Assembly: GCA_938743325.2 (NCBI GenBank)
Contig: OW568877.1
Location: 62,001-126,000 of the forward strand
DNA length: 64,000 nt
Source of the DNA: Pycnococcus provasolii
Lineage: Eukaryota; Chlorophyta; Pseudoscourfieldiophyceae; Pseudoscourfieldiales; Pycnococcaceae
Direction of reading: 5' to 3'
The notes below the pieces were generated by a model. That model did no database searches, was not told the DNA's origin, and saw nothing but the letters and a program-made list of their open reading frames with translations. The translations under genes and the position numbers were made by a program. Positions 19,418 to 28,235 of this stretch are shown one piece after another. Positions within the stretch are counted from its first letter, which is position 1; each line of letters begins with the position of its first letter.

Positions 19418-20095
19418 CTACGCGTGTTGCTTCCCCTTGCCCTTCTTATCGTTCAGCTCCATCGCACCTTTCATGCGCTTGTGCTTCGAAGAAGGTCCCT
19501 TCTTCTTCTTCAAGTCGCGTCGCGGCGGCGGTGTGATCTTCCCGTCTGCTTCGTCCGGCTTCAAGCCAAGCACGTCGCCGTCAATCGACGGCGCGCATAC
19601 GATGCATGTTGACACGGCTGCAACCGCATTTATGCGCTGGTGGTATGCCTTCACATGCAGCGTAGCGAAATCAGCGTAGTCAAAGCCCTTCCCGCGATGC
19701 TTTGCTGCAGCAACTTGGTGCGGACACGGCACTCCGTACTGTGAGTAGATTCCGCACGCGCATTCGAGAGACGTCACGATGTCATCATCCACCGGCATCC
19801 GCACTGTCACGGTTTGGACGTCATCGACGACGAGGGCGGTCGTCGGAGAGGACCACGTGACCTTCAAATGCGCAGCATCTTGGAGGCTCTTCTCCAGCAA
19901 AGTCGTCGCACGGTCCAGCAAAATCGATGTCGTATCAGCGCTCACGCGCCTATGAAACTCAGCAAGCTGGTTGACGACACGGACGTGCGCCTCTTGAAAA
20001 AATCCAAGCGGCGGGAGGAAGCGTGCGCTCTTGCACGTCTTGCTCATGGCTGCGTTGATGCTCTCTGCGAACTGACTCGTCACCCTGCCGTGCAA
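19418..20095 (-). pseudogene. Mutator-like transposase, C-terminal fragment with SWIM zinc finger
   Basis: 225 codons open from a TTG at 20095. VTSQFAESINAAMSKTCKSA matches the segment following the catalytic core in MULE transposases, and CACGIYSQYGVPCPHQVAAA is a SWIM zinc finger (CxC..CxH). A basic Lys-rich tail follows. The N-terminal DDE part is missing; a reading frame with an acidic stretch (DDEIDDVDWSWSDDE) lies just upstream in another frame, so the gene is broken near 20095. Plain DNA transposon. Confidence 0.8.
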
Positions 20096-20528
20096 TGATC
20101 CTTCTCCTTCTCATCATCGGACCAAGACCAATCGACATCATCAATCTCGTCGTCAATATCCTCCCCCTCATCATCCTTCTCAGGCACATCAAGTAGGTGA
20201 GCTCTTACCTCGCCGAACGCTTCCCAAAACGTCGAAAAGGTTCGGAGCATGACGTGTGATGATGGTGGTACGTGTTCGTGAGAGAGTCTACTCGGATGAT
20301 GGGTATGATGCTCACTAACGCTCTTGAGAATGGTGCTGATGATGAACCTTAAGGGGGAAGCGTACAGTCCCAGAAGGAAGGGGGAAGGGCTGACTGCGTC
20401 TTACAAAGGAGGTGCAACGAAACTCTGCTCAGGAGGAGAAGCCGGAGGAGAAGCCGACCTGACGACAGGACCAGAGGCGAGGCAGGGATCCCTTCCTGGT
20501 CGAAACCGCTGGTCCTGTTATTTTATAT

Positions 20529-20595
20529 TAGGGTTAGGAAAAACCTATAATCTGGCCAAAAACAGCGATTTTGGCCTATAATCTGGCCATTTCTC
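20529..20595 (-). repeat. Right terminal inverted repeat of the Mutator-like element
   Basis: Perfect reverse complement of 18877-18943, followed at once by the second copy of GATTGCCGAG (20596-20605). Confidence 0.95.
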
Positions 20596-20605
20596 GATTG
20601 CCGAG

Positions 20606-21406
20606 TCCTGATCCCAGATGCCAGAGGAGGCGATGCGGACGGATTGCGTCGGATCCGATCCTCCTTGGCCCTTGCGTTGCTCCAGTCCTCCCTCCACAGC
20701 TCCCTCCACCGAGTGACCGAGAATAGCTCGTGGACGAGGTGAGGAGGATCAGCGCAGAGGCCGATCGAGTCTACGATAGCGAGGACGACGTGGCACTCAC
20801 ACCAAACCATCCTCGGCCTCGTGAGACAATTCATCCGTGATGAGGAACCAATTTGCAAATTATGTACCACAAGCAAGTCGAGGATACCACTCTTCGTTTC
20901 ATCTGCCAAGGCGTGTTCTTGCTTGGCAATCGTGGTAATTTTACAATTACGGGCACAGAACGGAGAATTGATTCACATGCAAGACGTGAGGAGTGAGCAC
21001 AGTAGCACGCGCGTCAAGTCGCGTATTGGCGTAGACGGTAGAAGTACAGTAGAAGTGAGCGCTGAGAATCAGTTCGAGTTGAGTTTGTTGAGTTTGCTGC
21101 GAGCGCCACGGCGGATCCTCTGGGAGCCCACGGGAGGAGGCGGACAGTACACGAGGACGACGAAGCAGACCACTGAAGCAGACCACTGAAGCAGGCGGCA
21201 GGCCAGCCGGTAAAATATATTTGGGCGCAGCTTGGCGCGCCGCTCCCCTCCGCCGACACACACACACACACTCTTTCTTTGCTGACACAGCTATCTTAAG
21301 GCTCAAGTGGTAGCTGTACCACTTAATAAGTGTATAGCTCTTGCTGCTTGTCTTTCCTTTCTTTGCTGTGTGTGCGTGTGCGTGTGTGTGCGTGCGTGTT
21401 AAGACC
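20606..21406. other. Upstream region of the NPC1/Patched-like gene
   Basis: No convincing gene on either strand. A (CA)n tract near 21257-21271 and a GT-rich TGTGTGCGTGTGCG tract at 21366-21400 lie just ahead of the ATG. The sequence contains one direct duplication of GAAGCAGACCACT near 21164-21186. Confidence 0.5.
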
Positions 21407-24400
21407 ATGCTGGCGGCGATCGAAGGTGCGCTCCAGAAGTCGTACGCAGGCTTCGGACGCGCGGTGCCTGGCCGATTCGCTATCGTCACGCTCGCGGTGG
21501 CCGCCGTCTTGCTCGCCGTCGCGGGCGTCGGGTACGTTGCCGTCGAGAAGGAGACGGACGTCTTCGAACTGTGGGTCGACGACACCAGCAGGCTCAAAAG
21601 CGAGCTCGACTTCTACGACGACAACTTCGGCGGCTCGAGAACGCAGAGCCTCATCGTCACGCCAAAGACGAAGGACGTCAACCTACTCACGCCCGAGGCG
21701 CTCGACGAAGTCAAGGAAATCACGAGGTGGTTCAGAGACCTGCAATACAAAGCTAACGTGAACGGCAAGGAGGAAACCATCACGCACGCGGACATATGCT
21801 CCAAGGCGGTGGAGACGACGAACGCAGACCCGTGCTTCGTCTTCTCGCCACTCGACTGCTTCATGGAGGGCCGCTACGCCGTCGTCGGCGAGGAGAACAA
21901 CCACGTGCCGTGGCAGGGATACGACGGGCGTGCTTCCGCGCAGTGCATCAACCACCCTAACCCTGCACTCAGGACGAACTTGACGTACGAGTACCTGCGC
22001 GACAGGTGCAGGTACTTCTTCAACATCAAGTACCCGTACCACATCGTGTTCGGAGGGCCGCGGTGGAAGGACCCCGCCACCACAGAGCTGAAGCACCCTT
22101 GGTTCCGCCCCGAGGCTGTAAGCGAGCACGGCAACCTGACGCTCGACTCGGTGAAGTCGTTCCGCCTCCTCTTTCCGACGCTCGACGAAAAGCTGCTGCA
22201 CGAGAAGGGCGTGCGCAAGGTGGACTTCAAACAGGCGCAAGAACGCGACGAGGACATACTCACGTGCCCGCGCGCGGCGTGCGAGAACGTCCCGCTCCAC
22301 GGAAATCGAACTTTGGGCTGCGATTGCACGACGTGCACAAGGGATGGGCCAGAAAATACTTGGTTTAACGCGCTAGTTGCTCTAAAGGCCAAGTGCCAGC
22401 CGATTCCAACGCTTGCTACACAACATCCCGAGTGCTGCGCGTGGATGAAGAGTGTGCGCGAGCACCCGTGCGTCGAGCACCTCTGGGCGTGGAACGCGCA
22501 GGCGGTGCAGACTGGCGCGTATGTTCTGCAGCAGTGCGGCCTTCCCCCCGTGCGACCGTTCATCGCCGTCGATCGATGCAAGGAGTCCAAACTTGCCCCG
22601 AACATCACCACGACGACGACGATGGTGACGACGACGACGACGACGACGCCACAAGCTGCTCCGGAATGCTGGCCATCCAATCCCACGGATATGTGCGGCG
22701 CAGAGGCGCTCACGCCCCCGCTCGCAGCCTGCATCGGCGGTGTGGCGAACGAGGCTTGCTGCGGCGCGCTGAAGGACAACATCGGCGCGGACTCGGACAA
22801 GTCATCGTCGCGATGCTTCTGCTACGACACTGTTGTGGAGGGCGCGAAGACGTCTCTTGCCGGATACAACCCCGCCGCGGATCTCGGTGCGATCATTGAC
22901 ACGTGCAATACGGACTTCGGCGCGAATGTACCGTACGCCAATGGCACGTCGTCGTCGAGTACCTGCGAGTGCGCAGCTCCTGCTCCGGAATGCTGGCCAT
23001 CCAATCCCACGGATATGTGCGGCGCAGAGGCGCTCACGCCCCCGCTCGCAGCCTGCATCGGCGGTGTGGCGAACGAGGCTTGCTGCGGCGCGCTGAAGGA
23101 CAACATCGGCGCGGACTCGGACAAGTCATCGTCGCGATGCTTCTGCTACGACACTGTTGTGGAGGGCGCGAAGACGTCTCTTGCCGGATACAACCCCGCC
23201 GCGGATCTCGGTGCGATCATTGACACGTGCAATACGGACTTCGGCGCGAATGTACCGTACGCCAATGGCACGTCGTCGTCGAGTACCTGCGAGTGCGCAG
23301 CTCCTGCTCCGGAATGCTGGCCATCCAATCCCACGGATATGTGCGGCGCAGAGGCGCTCACGCCCCCGCTCGCAGCCTGCATCGGCGGTGTGGCGAACGA
23401 GGCTTGCTGCGGCGCGCTGAAGGACAACATCGGCGCGGACTCGGACAAGTCATCGTCGCGATGCTTCTGCTACGACACTGTTGTGGAGGGCGCGAAGACG
23501 TCTCTTGCCGGATACAACCCCGCCGCGGATCTCGGTGCGATCATTGACACGTGCAATACGGACTTCGGCGCGAATGTACCGTACGCCAATGGCACGTCGT
23601 CGTCGAGTACCTGCGAGTGCGCAGCTCCTGCTCCGGAATGCTGGCCATCCAATCCCACGGATATGTGCGGCGCAGAGGCGCTCACGCCCCCGCTCGCAGC
23701 CTGCATCGGCGGTGTGGCGAACGAGGCTTGCTGCGGCGCGCTGAAGGACAACATCGGCGCGGACTCGGACAAGTCATCGTCGCGATGCTTCTGCTACGAC
23801 ACTGTTGTGGAGGGCGCGAAGACGTCTCTTGCCGGATACAACCCCGCCGCGGATCTCGGTGCGATCATTGACACGTGCAATACGGACTTCGGCGCGAATG
23901 TACCGTACGCCAATGGCACGTCGTCGTCGAGTACCTGCGAGTGCGCAGCTCCTGCTCCGGAATGCTGGCCATCCAATCCCACGGATATGTGCGGCGCAGA
24001 GGCGCTCACGCCCCCGCTCGCAGCCTGCATCGGCGGTGTGGCGAACGAGGCTTGCTGCGGCGCGCTGAAGGACAACATCGGCGCGGACTCGGACAAGTCA
24101 TCGTCGCGATGCTTCTGCTACGACACTGTTGTGGAGGGCGCGAAGACGTCTCTTGCCGGATACAACCCCGCCGCGGATCTCGGTGCGATCATTGACACGT
24201 GCAATACGGACTTCGGCGCGAATGTACCGTACGCCAATGGCACGTCGTCGTCGAGTACATGCTCGTGCGCAGCTCCTGCTCCGGAATGCTGGCCATCCAA
24301 TCCCACGGATATGTGCGGCGCAGAGGCGCTCACGCCCCCGCTCGCAGCCTGCATCGGCGGTGTGGCGAACGAGGCTTGCTGCGGCGCGCTGAAGGACAAC

Positions 24401-27001
24401 ATCGGCGCGGACTCGGACAAGTCATCGTCGCGATGCTTCTGCTACGACACTGTTGTGGAGGGCGCGAAGACGTCTCTTGCCGGATACAACCCCGCCGCGG
24501 ATCTCGGTGCGATCATTGACACGTGCAATACGGACTTCGGCGCGAATGTGCCGTACGCCAATGGCACGTCGTCGTCGAGTACATGCTCGTGCGCAGCTCC
24601 TGCTCCCACGACATCGACAACGACGATGACAACAACGAAGCCAGACTTCTGCTCTAGCCCAGCGTATCCTCTGGGGGGTAAGTCAGACACGGTGAGCACG
24701 ACACTCAAGGTGGCATCTGAGAAGGAAGCTTACGACATATTGTACGGTTGGGAGAATCTCTGGACAAAGTCCATTTCTGCGGAATTGGCCAATTTAACCA
24801 AGTACAAGCACATCAAGGTTTCTTACCTCTCCGGGAGCTCCGTCGAAGACACGATTAAAGATGCATCGAATAGCCAGATCCCGCTGCTCGTTCTTGGCTA
24901 CGGCCTTGTGATTGTGTACACCGTATGGCTGTTCCTTCCGTTTAACCCGCTCGCGCAGCGCCCAGATGTGGGAGTCGTTCCGCCTGGACCGCTTGCGGCG
25001 GTGGCTGTCGTTTGCTTCATCGCTCTTTCGACGTGGGGAGCACTTGGCATAGCCGGCGCGATCAGTACCGGCGACGTTAAGTTCAATGCGCTGACGCTGC
25101 AGGTGGTTCCATTCTTGGCGCTTGGCCTTGGCGTGAACGATTTCCTTGTTCTTGCGCAAAGCCTTAGCACTTGCTACGCGGAACGCCCGTTGGAAGCCGA
25201 TGCGACGTCGATTATCGCGGAGACAATGCGGCACGGTGGTGTGAGCGTGACGCTCTCATCGGTTACCAACACATTTGCGTTCCTGCTCGGCATGCTTTCC
25301 GGAATACCCGCCGTTCGTGCCTTTGCACTGCATATTGCTCTTGCTGAGCTCTTCAACTTTTTGCTTACACTGTTCGTCTTCCCCTCAATCCTGTTCCTCG
25401 AAACACGTCGTTTCCTGGCGATGAATAAGGAGCAGGGCAAGGCTGCACCAGCACCCGGTGCCGGTAAGGAGGTGACAGAGTCACGCGCCAAGAAAATCGT
25501 GGATTTCTTCAACACTCCGTTGGGTATGGCTGTGCGAGTATTCCTCGCTGTTCTCTCCGTCGCCCTTCTCATTTTCTGCGCATTTGGCATTCCTGATGTG
25601 AAGGTGGGTCTTCGCCTGACGGACGTTATCCCCAAGGGTAAACCGCTTCACAAGTATGCTGTTGATGTCGAAGATGTGTACTGCACGTCGCCAGTCTACC
25701 TGACGTACCGCGGCATGGACTTCGAAAAAATCGTGGAAGATTCTCTTAACCTGAATTATGAGTTCGTCAAAGACGGGCACAACATGGATTTCATCTACGA
25801 GGTGACCTCGCAGTACAACTATTACCTTGAATTTATCGAGGGACAGCTGCAGAGCGACGAGGTTTGCACGTGGGAGGTTACGTATGTGAAGGATCCCTGG
25901 CGCGAAACGATAAATACCTGCGAGGGGAAAACTTCAGCGGCATGCGAGGCAGACTGCAAGTCAAGAAATGCCGAAGGTGCACAGAAGGCTGCCCCTGCTG
26001 ACAAGAAGTGCAAGTACTCGAACGAAACCAACACCTGCTACTGTCCGTATCGCCCAATGCTCAAGCCTGAATACTTTTACAACATATCCACCGATGTCAA
26101 GCTTGATGAAGCAGACCACCGAGAGGAAACTGAAAGTGGCACCAACATTCGAATCCTCGACAAGTTCTTCGATGGGCCTGTGAACGGGCGTGTTTCCAAA
26201 TTTCTCACAGGCCAGGCGTACGATCGCATAAGTGCGGCCAACGACACCTACGGAAAGCTGACAGCTGCAAGAACTCTCACATTTGCAGAGAATATGTGCA
26301 GCTACGACGAGCGCATTAAGCACATTAAGCGCGGTCGCGAGATTGCGGATGCAAGCTCTCTGAACGCCAAAGGCATATCGCCTGGTGGCAAGATGAAGAA
26401 CGTCTTCCCCTTCGATTGGATCGTCTACGCGCTAACGGAGCAGTACTTGCATATCGAGCATCAGACGCTCATTGCGCTGGTCATTTGCTGCATAACGATA
26501 TTTGTGGTCATGATGCCGTTTGTCGTGCACCCCGCGACGAGCTTGCTTGTGACGAGCGTGATTGTGAAGATCCTTGCGGAGCTGTACGGGCTCATCTTCT
26601 GGACAGGCTTGAAGCTTAACGCCGTCACGATGATCAACCTGCTGATTTCTGTTGGCGTGGCAGTGGAGCTCACGGCTCACGTCGGTCGTGAGTTCATGGT
26701 GAGCCAGGGCACGCGTCTCGAGCGTGCCGTGAAGGCTGCAAGCGACATGGCCTGGCCGTTGACAAACGGCGCTTTGAGCACGTTCATTGGCATCATTGCC
26801 ATTGCCTTCTCTGACTACGAGTATTTCCGCAATTACTTCTTCATGCAGTACTTGCTCATCTTGGTCATCAGCCTTTGGAATGGGCTCGTGTTTTTGCCTA
26901 GCTTGCTGAGTGTGGTGGGCCCACCGGCATACAACGCGGGCGAGGGTGCTGGTTCTTCCGCAGGCAAGGATCCTGAGCAGGGGAAGTCCGACAAGGCATA
27001 G
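21407..27001 (+). CDS. NPC1/Patched-family (RND) sterol-sensing transporter with six cysteine-rich lipid-transfer-like modules
   Basis: 1,864 residues from the ATG at 21407; the frame is open further upstream but through a GT-repeat. TM1 is at about 25-47, followed directly by a luminal/extracellular domain, so the NPC1 N-terminal cholesterol domain is absent. Residues 419-1066 are six 108-residue modules, flanked by Thr-rich linkers on both sides. The sterol-sensing-type block begins near 1157 (LLVLGYGLVIVYTVWLFLPF) and includes LGLGVNDFLVLAQ, the counterpart of the acidic TM4 motif of Patched/RND pumps. TM7, a second Cys-containing luminal domain (about 1400-1660) and TM8-12 with LLISVGVAVELTAHVGREF follow, as in NPC1. 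Each module has Cys spacing C-x11-C-x8-CC-x17-CxC-x27-C-x19-C plus two extra Cys, like plant eight-cysteine lipid-transfer proteins. Role by family: membrane lipid/sterol movement. The modules are inferred to bind lipid. Confidence 0.8.
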   Translation: MLAAIEGALQKSYAGFGRAVPGRFAIVTLAVAAVLLAVAGVGYVAVEKETDVFELWVDDTSRLKSELDFYDDNFGGSRTQSLIVTPKTKDVNLLTPEALDEVKEITRWFRDLQYKANVNGKEETITHADICSKAVETTNADPCFVFSPLDCFMEGRYAVVGEENNHVPWQGYDGRASAQCINHPNPALRTNLTYEYLRDRCRYFFNIKYPYHIVFGGPRWKDPATTELKHPWFRPEAVSEHGNLTLDSVKSFRLLFPTLDEKLLHEKGVRKVDFKQAQERDEDILTCPRAACENVPLHGNRTLGCDCTTCTRDGPENTWFNALVALKAKCQPIPTLATQHPECCAWMKSVREHPCVEHLWAWNAQAVQTGAYVLQQCGLPPVRPFIAVDRCKESKLAPNITTTTTMVTTTTTTTPQAAPECWPSNPTDMCGAEALTPPLAACIGGVANEACCGALKDNIGADSDKSSSRCFCYDTVVEGAKTSLAGYNPAADLGAIIDTCNTDFGANVPYANGTSSSSTCECAAPAPECWPSNPTDMCGAEALTPPLAACIGGVANEACCGALKDNIGADSDKSSSRCFCYDTVVEGAKTSLAGYNPAADLGAIIDTCNTDFGANVPYANGTSSSSTCECAAPAPECWPSNPTDMCGAEALTPPLAACIGGVANEACCGALKDNIGADSDKSSSRCFCYDTVVEGAKTSLAGYNPAADLGAIIDTCNTDFGANVPYANGTSSSSTCECAAPAPECWPSNPTDMCGAEALTPPLAACIGGVANEACCGALKDNIGADSDKSSSRCFCYDTVVEGAKTSLAGYNPAADLGAIIDTCNTDFGANVPYANGTSSSSTCECAAPAPECWPSNPTDMCGAEALTPPLAACIGGVANEACCGALKDNIGADSDKSSSRCFCYDTVVEGAKTSLAGYNPAADLGAIIDTCNTDFGANVPYANGTSSSSTCSCAAPAPECWPSNPTDMCGAEALTPPLAACIGGVANEACCGALKDNIGADSDKSSSRCFCYDTVVEGAKTSLAGYNPAADLGAIIDTCNTDFGANVPYANGTSSSSTCSCAAPAPTTSTTTMTTTKPDFCSSPAYPLGGKSDTVSTTLKVASEKEAYDILYGWENLWTKSISAELANLTKYKHIKVSYLSGSSVEDTIKDASNSQIPLLVLGYGLVIVYTVWLFLPFNPLAQRPDVGVVPPGPLAAVAVVCFIALSTWGALGIAGAISTGDVKFNALTLQVVPFLALGLGVNDFLVLAQSLSTCYAERPLEADATSIIAETMRHGGVSVTLSSVTNTFAFLLGMLSGIPAVRAFALHIALAELFNFLLTLFVFPSILFLETRRFLAMNKEQGKAAPAPGAGKEVTESRAKKIVDFFNTPLGMAVRVFLAVLSVALLIFCAFGIPDVKVGLRLTDVIPKGKPLHKYAVDVEDVYCTSPVYLTYRGMDFEKIVEDSLNLNYEFVKDGHNMDFIYEVTSQYNYYLEFIEGQLQSDEVCTWEVTYVKDPWRETINTCEGKTSAACEADCKSRNAEGAQKAAPADKKCKYSNETNTCYCPYRPMLKPEYFYNISTDVKLDEADHREETESGTNIRILDKFFDGPVNGRVSKFLTGQAYDRISAANDTYGKLTAARTLTFAENMCSYDERIKHIKRGREIADASSLNAKGISPGGKMKNVFPFDWIVYALTEQYLHIEHQTLIALVICCITIFVVMMPFVVHPATSLLVTSVIVKILAELYGLIFWTGLKLNAVTMINLLISVGVAVELTAHVGREFMVSQGTRLERAVKAASDMAWPLTNGALSTFIGIIAIAFSDYEYFRNYFFMQYLLILVISLWNGLVFLPSLLSVVGPPAYNAGEGAGSSAGKDPEQGKSDKA
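22661..24604 (+). repeat. Six tandem 324-bp in-frame repeats
   Basis: Units start at 22661, 22985, 23309, 23633, 23957 and 24281 with no length change. They are identical apart from a few bases: copies 1-4 end in ACCTGCGAGTGC, copies 5-6 in ACATGCTCGTGC, and copy 6 has one further synonymous change (GTACCG to GTGCCG). Near-identity including third positions indicates very recent amplification or ongoing conversion. Confidence 0.97.
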
Positions 27002-28235
27002 TAAACTAGGGACTGGGAGGAAGTTGGTCATTTGGAAGAAACTGCGAAAACTGCGACGGAAGCACTCGTTGCTGTATGGTAAATACCCCCGAGGAGAAGA
27101 AACCACAAATAGATTTTAGAAAGAAAAAAAAGAATCGCAGTGTTACGGAAAATCCCGATGCGTATTTTTGTTTTTGATTTTTTCGTTTCAAATGTTTCAT
27201 CGACCGTTGTTAGAAGTGAGTTCGCGTGCGTCTCCGATATATATGGCTGGCTCAGGACTCATCACACAAGCGCGTGCGTCCTTTGCTTGGCACACCTCTA
27301 TTATATAGTCTAGGATCTAATGGGCAGCAGGTATGCTCCTTGCTTGTCCTTGTTCGACAGAGAGTCCGATAGAGACACCTGTGCATAGAGTGGACAGACA
27401 GACCAACTTACATGTGTGACATAGGAGGGAGAGCTTGGGGTTTTCTCCTTTATGTTTTTTCCCACTTGAATTAAAATAATAGGTCACTTGAATGGTTCCC
27501 TTTCCAAACCCTAGTCTATCGAGAGAGACTATCGTAGGACATAGACCTTGTCGACAGAAAAATAAGGTCGCGTTGGTTTCGGGTCTATTTTCCGGTTGCA
27601 TTCCCCACTCAAATTCCCGGTAAGTGAGGTAACCTAGACAGGTAGCCCTAACCCTAACAACACCCGAGCCCCCTGGTGGGGTCCCGAGTGGGTCCCGAGC
27701 CCCCAACCTCATCCACGGCGCTCTTCTCAGCCTCGAGCGACTTCAGGGCATCGCTCGTCTGTTTCAGCTCACCCTCGAGCTTAGAAGTTAGAGCAGGGGG
27801 CTTCCACGGCGCTCTTCTCACCCTCGAGCGACTTTAGATAGAGCCAGCGCTGCCTCCGCGAGCGCCGACGACGACTTACTCGTGCAGATCACCTTCAAAA
27901 ATCGAGAGTTTTGTCCTCGCTTCCTCCCAAGGCTTGCTCCCACCGGTCTCCAAGCTCAGCTGAGCCTTTGTGGATTGGATGTCAGCGCCTTCTCGAGACT
28001 CGAGGCTGAGCCTTATTTGCAGTAGTACTGTACGTCAATGAACGGAATGAACCCCAGCCAGAAGTCAGAACCCCTCGGGAACCAACTAAGGTTATATAGG
28101 TAGGTGAACCCCGAAAGGTGAACCCCGAACCGACTCCCTCTAACCCCTAACCCAACCCCCCCCCCTTGTCGCCGCGCCCTCGAAGACACCACCCCCCTTT
28201 TTTAACTTTCATTTCTGTCCCCCCCCTGGAGGAGG
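27002..28235. other. Intergenic region of 1.2 kb
   Basis: AT-rich first part with A-runs near 27120 and a TATATATGG near 27238. A short CCCTAACCCTAAC occurs at 27646-27658. A possible coiled-coil coding remnant lies at 27700-28010 on the minus strand. Near 28100-28165 are repeats of GGTGAACCCCGAA and C-rich CTAACCCCTAACCCAACCC, about 80 bp upstream of the apyrase start. Confidence 0.5.
27700..28010 (-). pseudogene. Possible coiled-coil coding remnant
   Basis: On the minus strand short pieces read as heptad-like protein, e.g. LEGELKQTSDALKSLEAEKS, and the DNA for KSLE.EKSAV occurs twice (27712 and 27804 regions). Pieces lie in different frames with stops between them. It resembles debris of a Lys/Glu-rich coiled-coil gene. 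Confidence 0.3.

Larger units (their letters stand above)
18877..20595. mobile_element. Mutator-like DNA transposon with intact ends, internally truncated
   Basis: 1,719 bp bounded by perfect 67-bp inverted repeats (18877-18943 and 20529-20595) and flanked by a perfect 10-bp duplication GATTGCCGAG. The interior carries the C-terminal part of a MULE transposase with a SWIM zinc finger on the minus strand, a telomere-like minisatellite just inside the left end and a foldback structure at 19171-19330. The DDE catalytic region is absent, so this copy needs a transposase in trans. Perfect ends and target duplication point to a recent insertion. Confidence 0.9.

Noticed and set aside
22661-24604. 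CRISPR-like array
   Set aside because: Units are 324 bp, contiguous without spacers, in frame within one protein gene.
27317-27712. Minus-strand frame of 131 codons
   Set aside because: No domain, AT-rich composition and overlap with a CCCTAA motif; probably chance.
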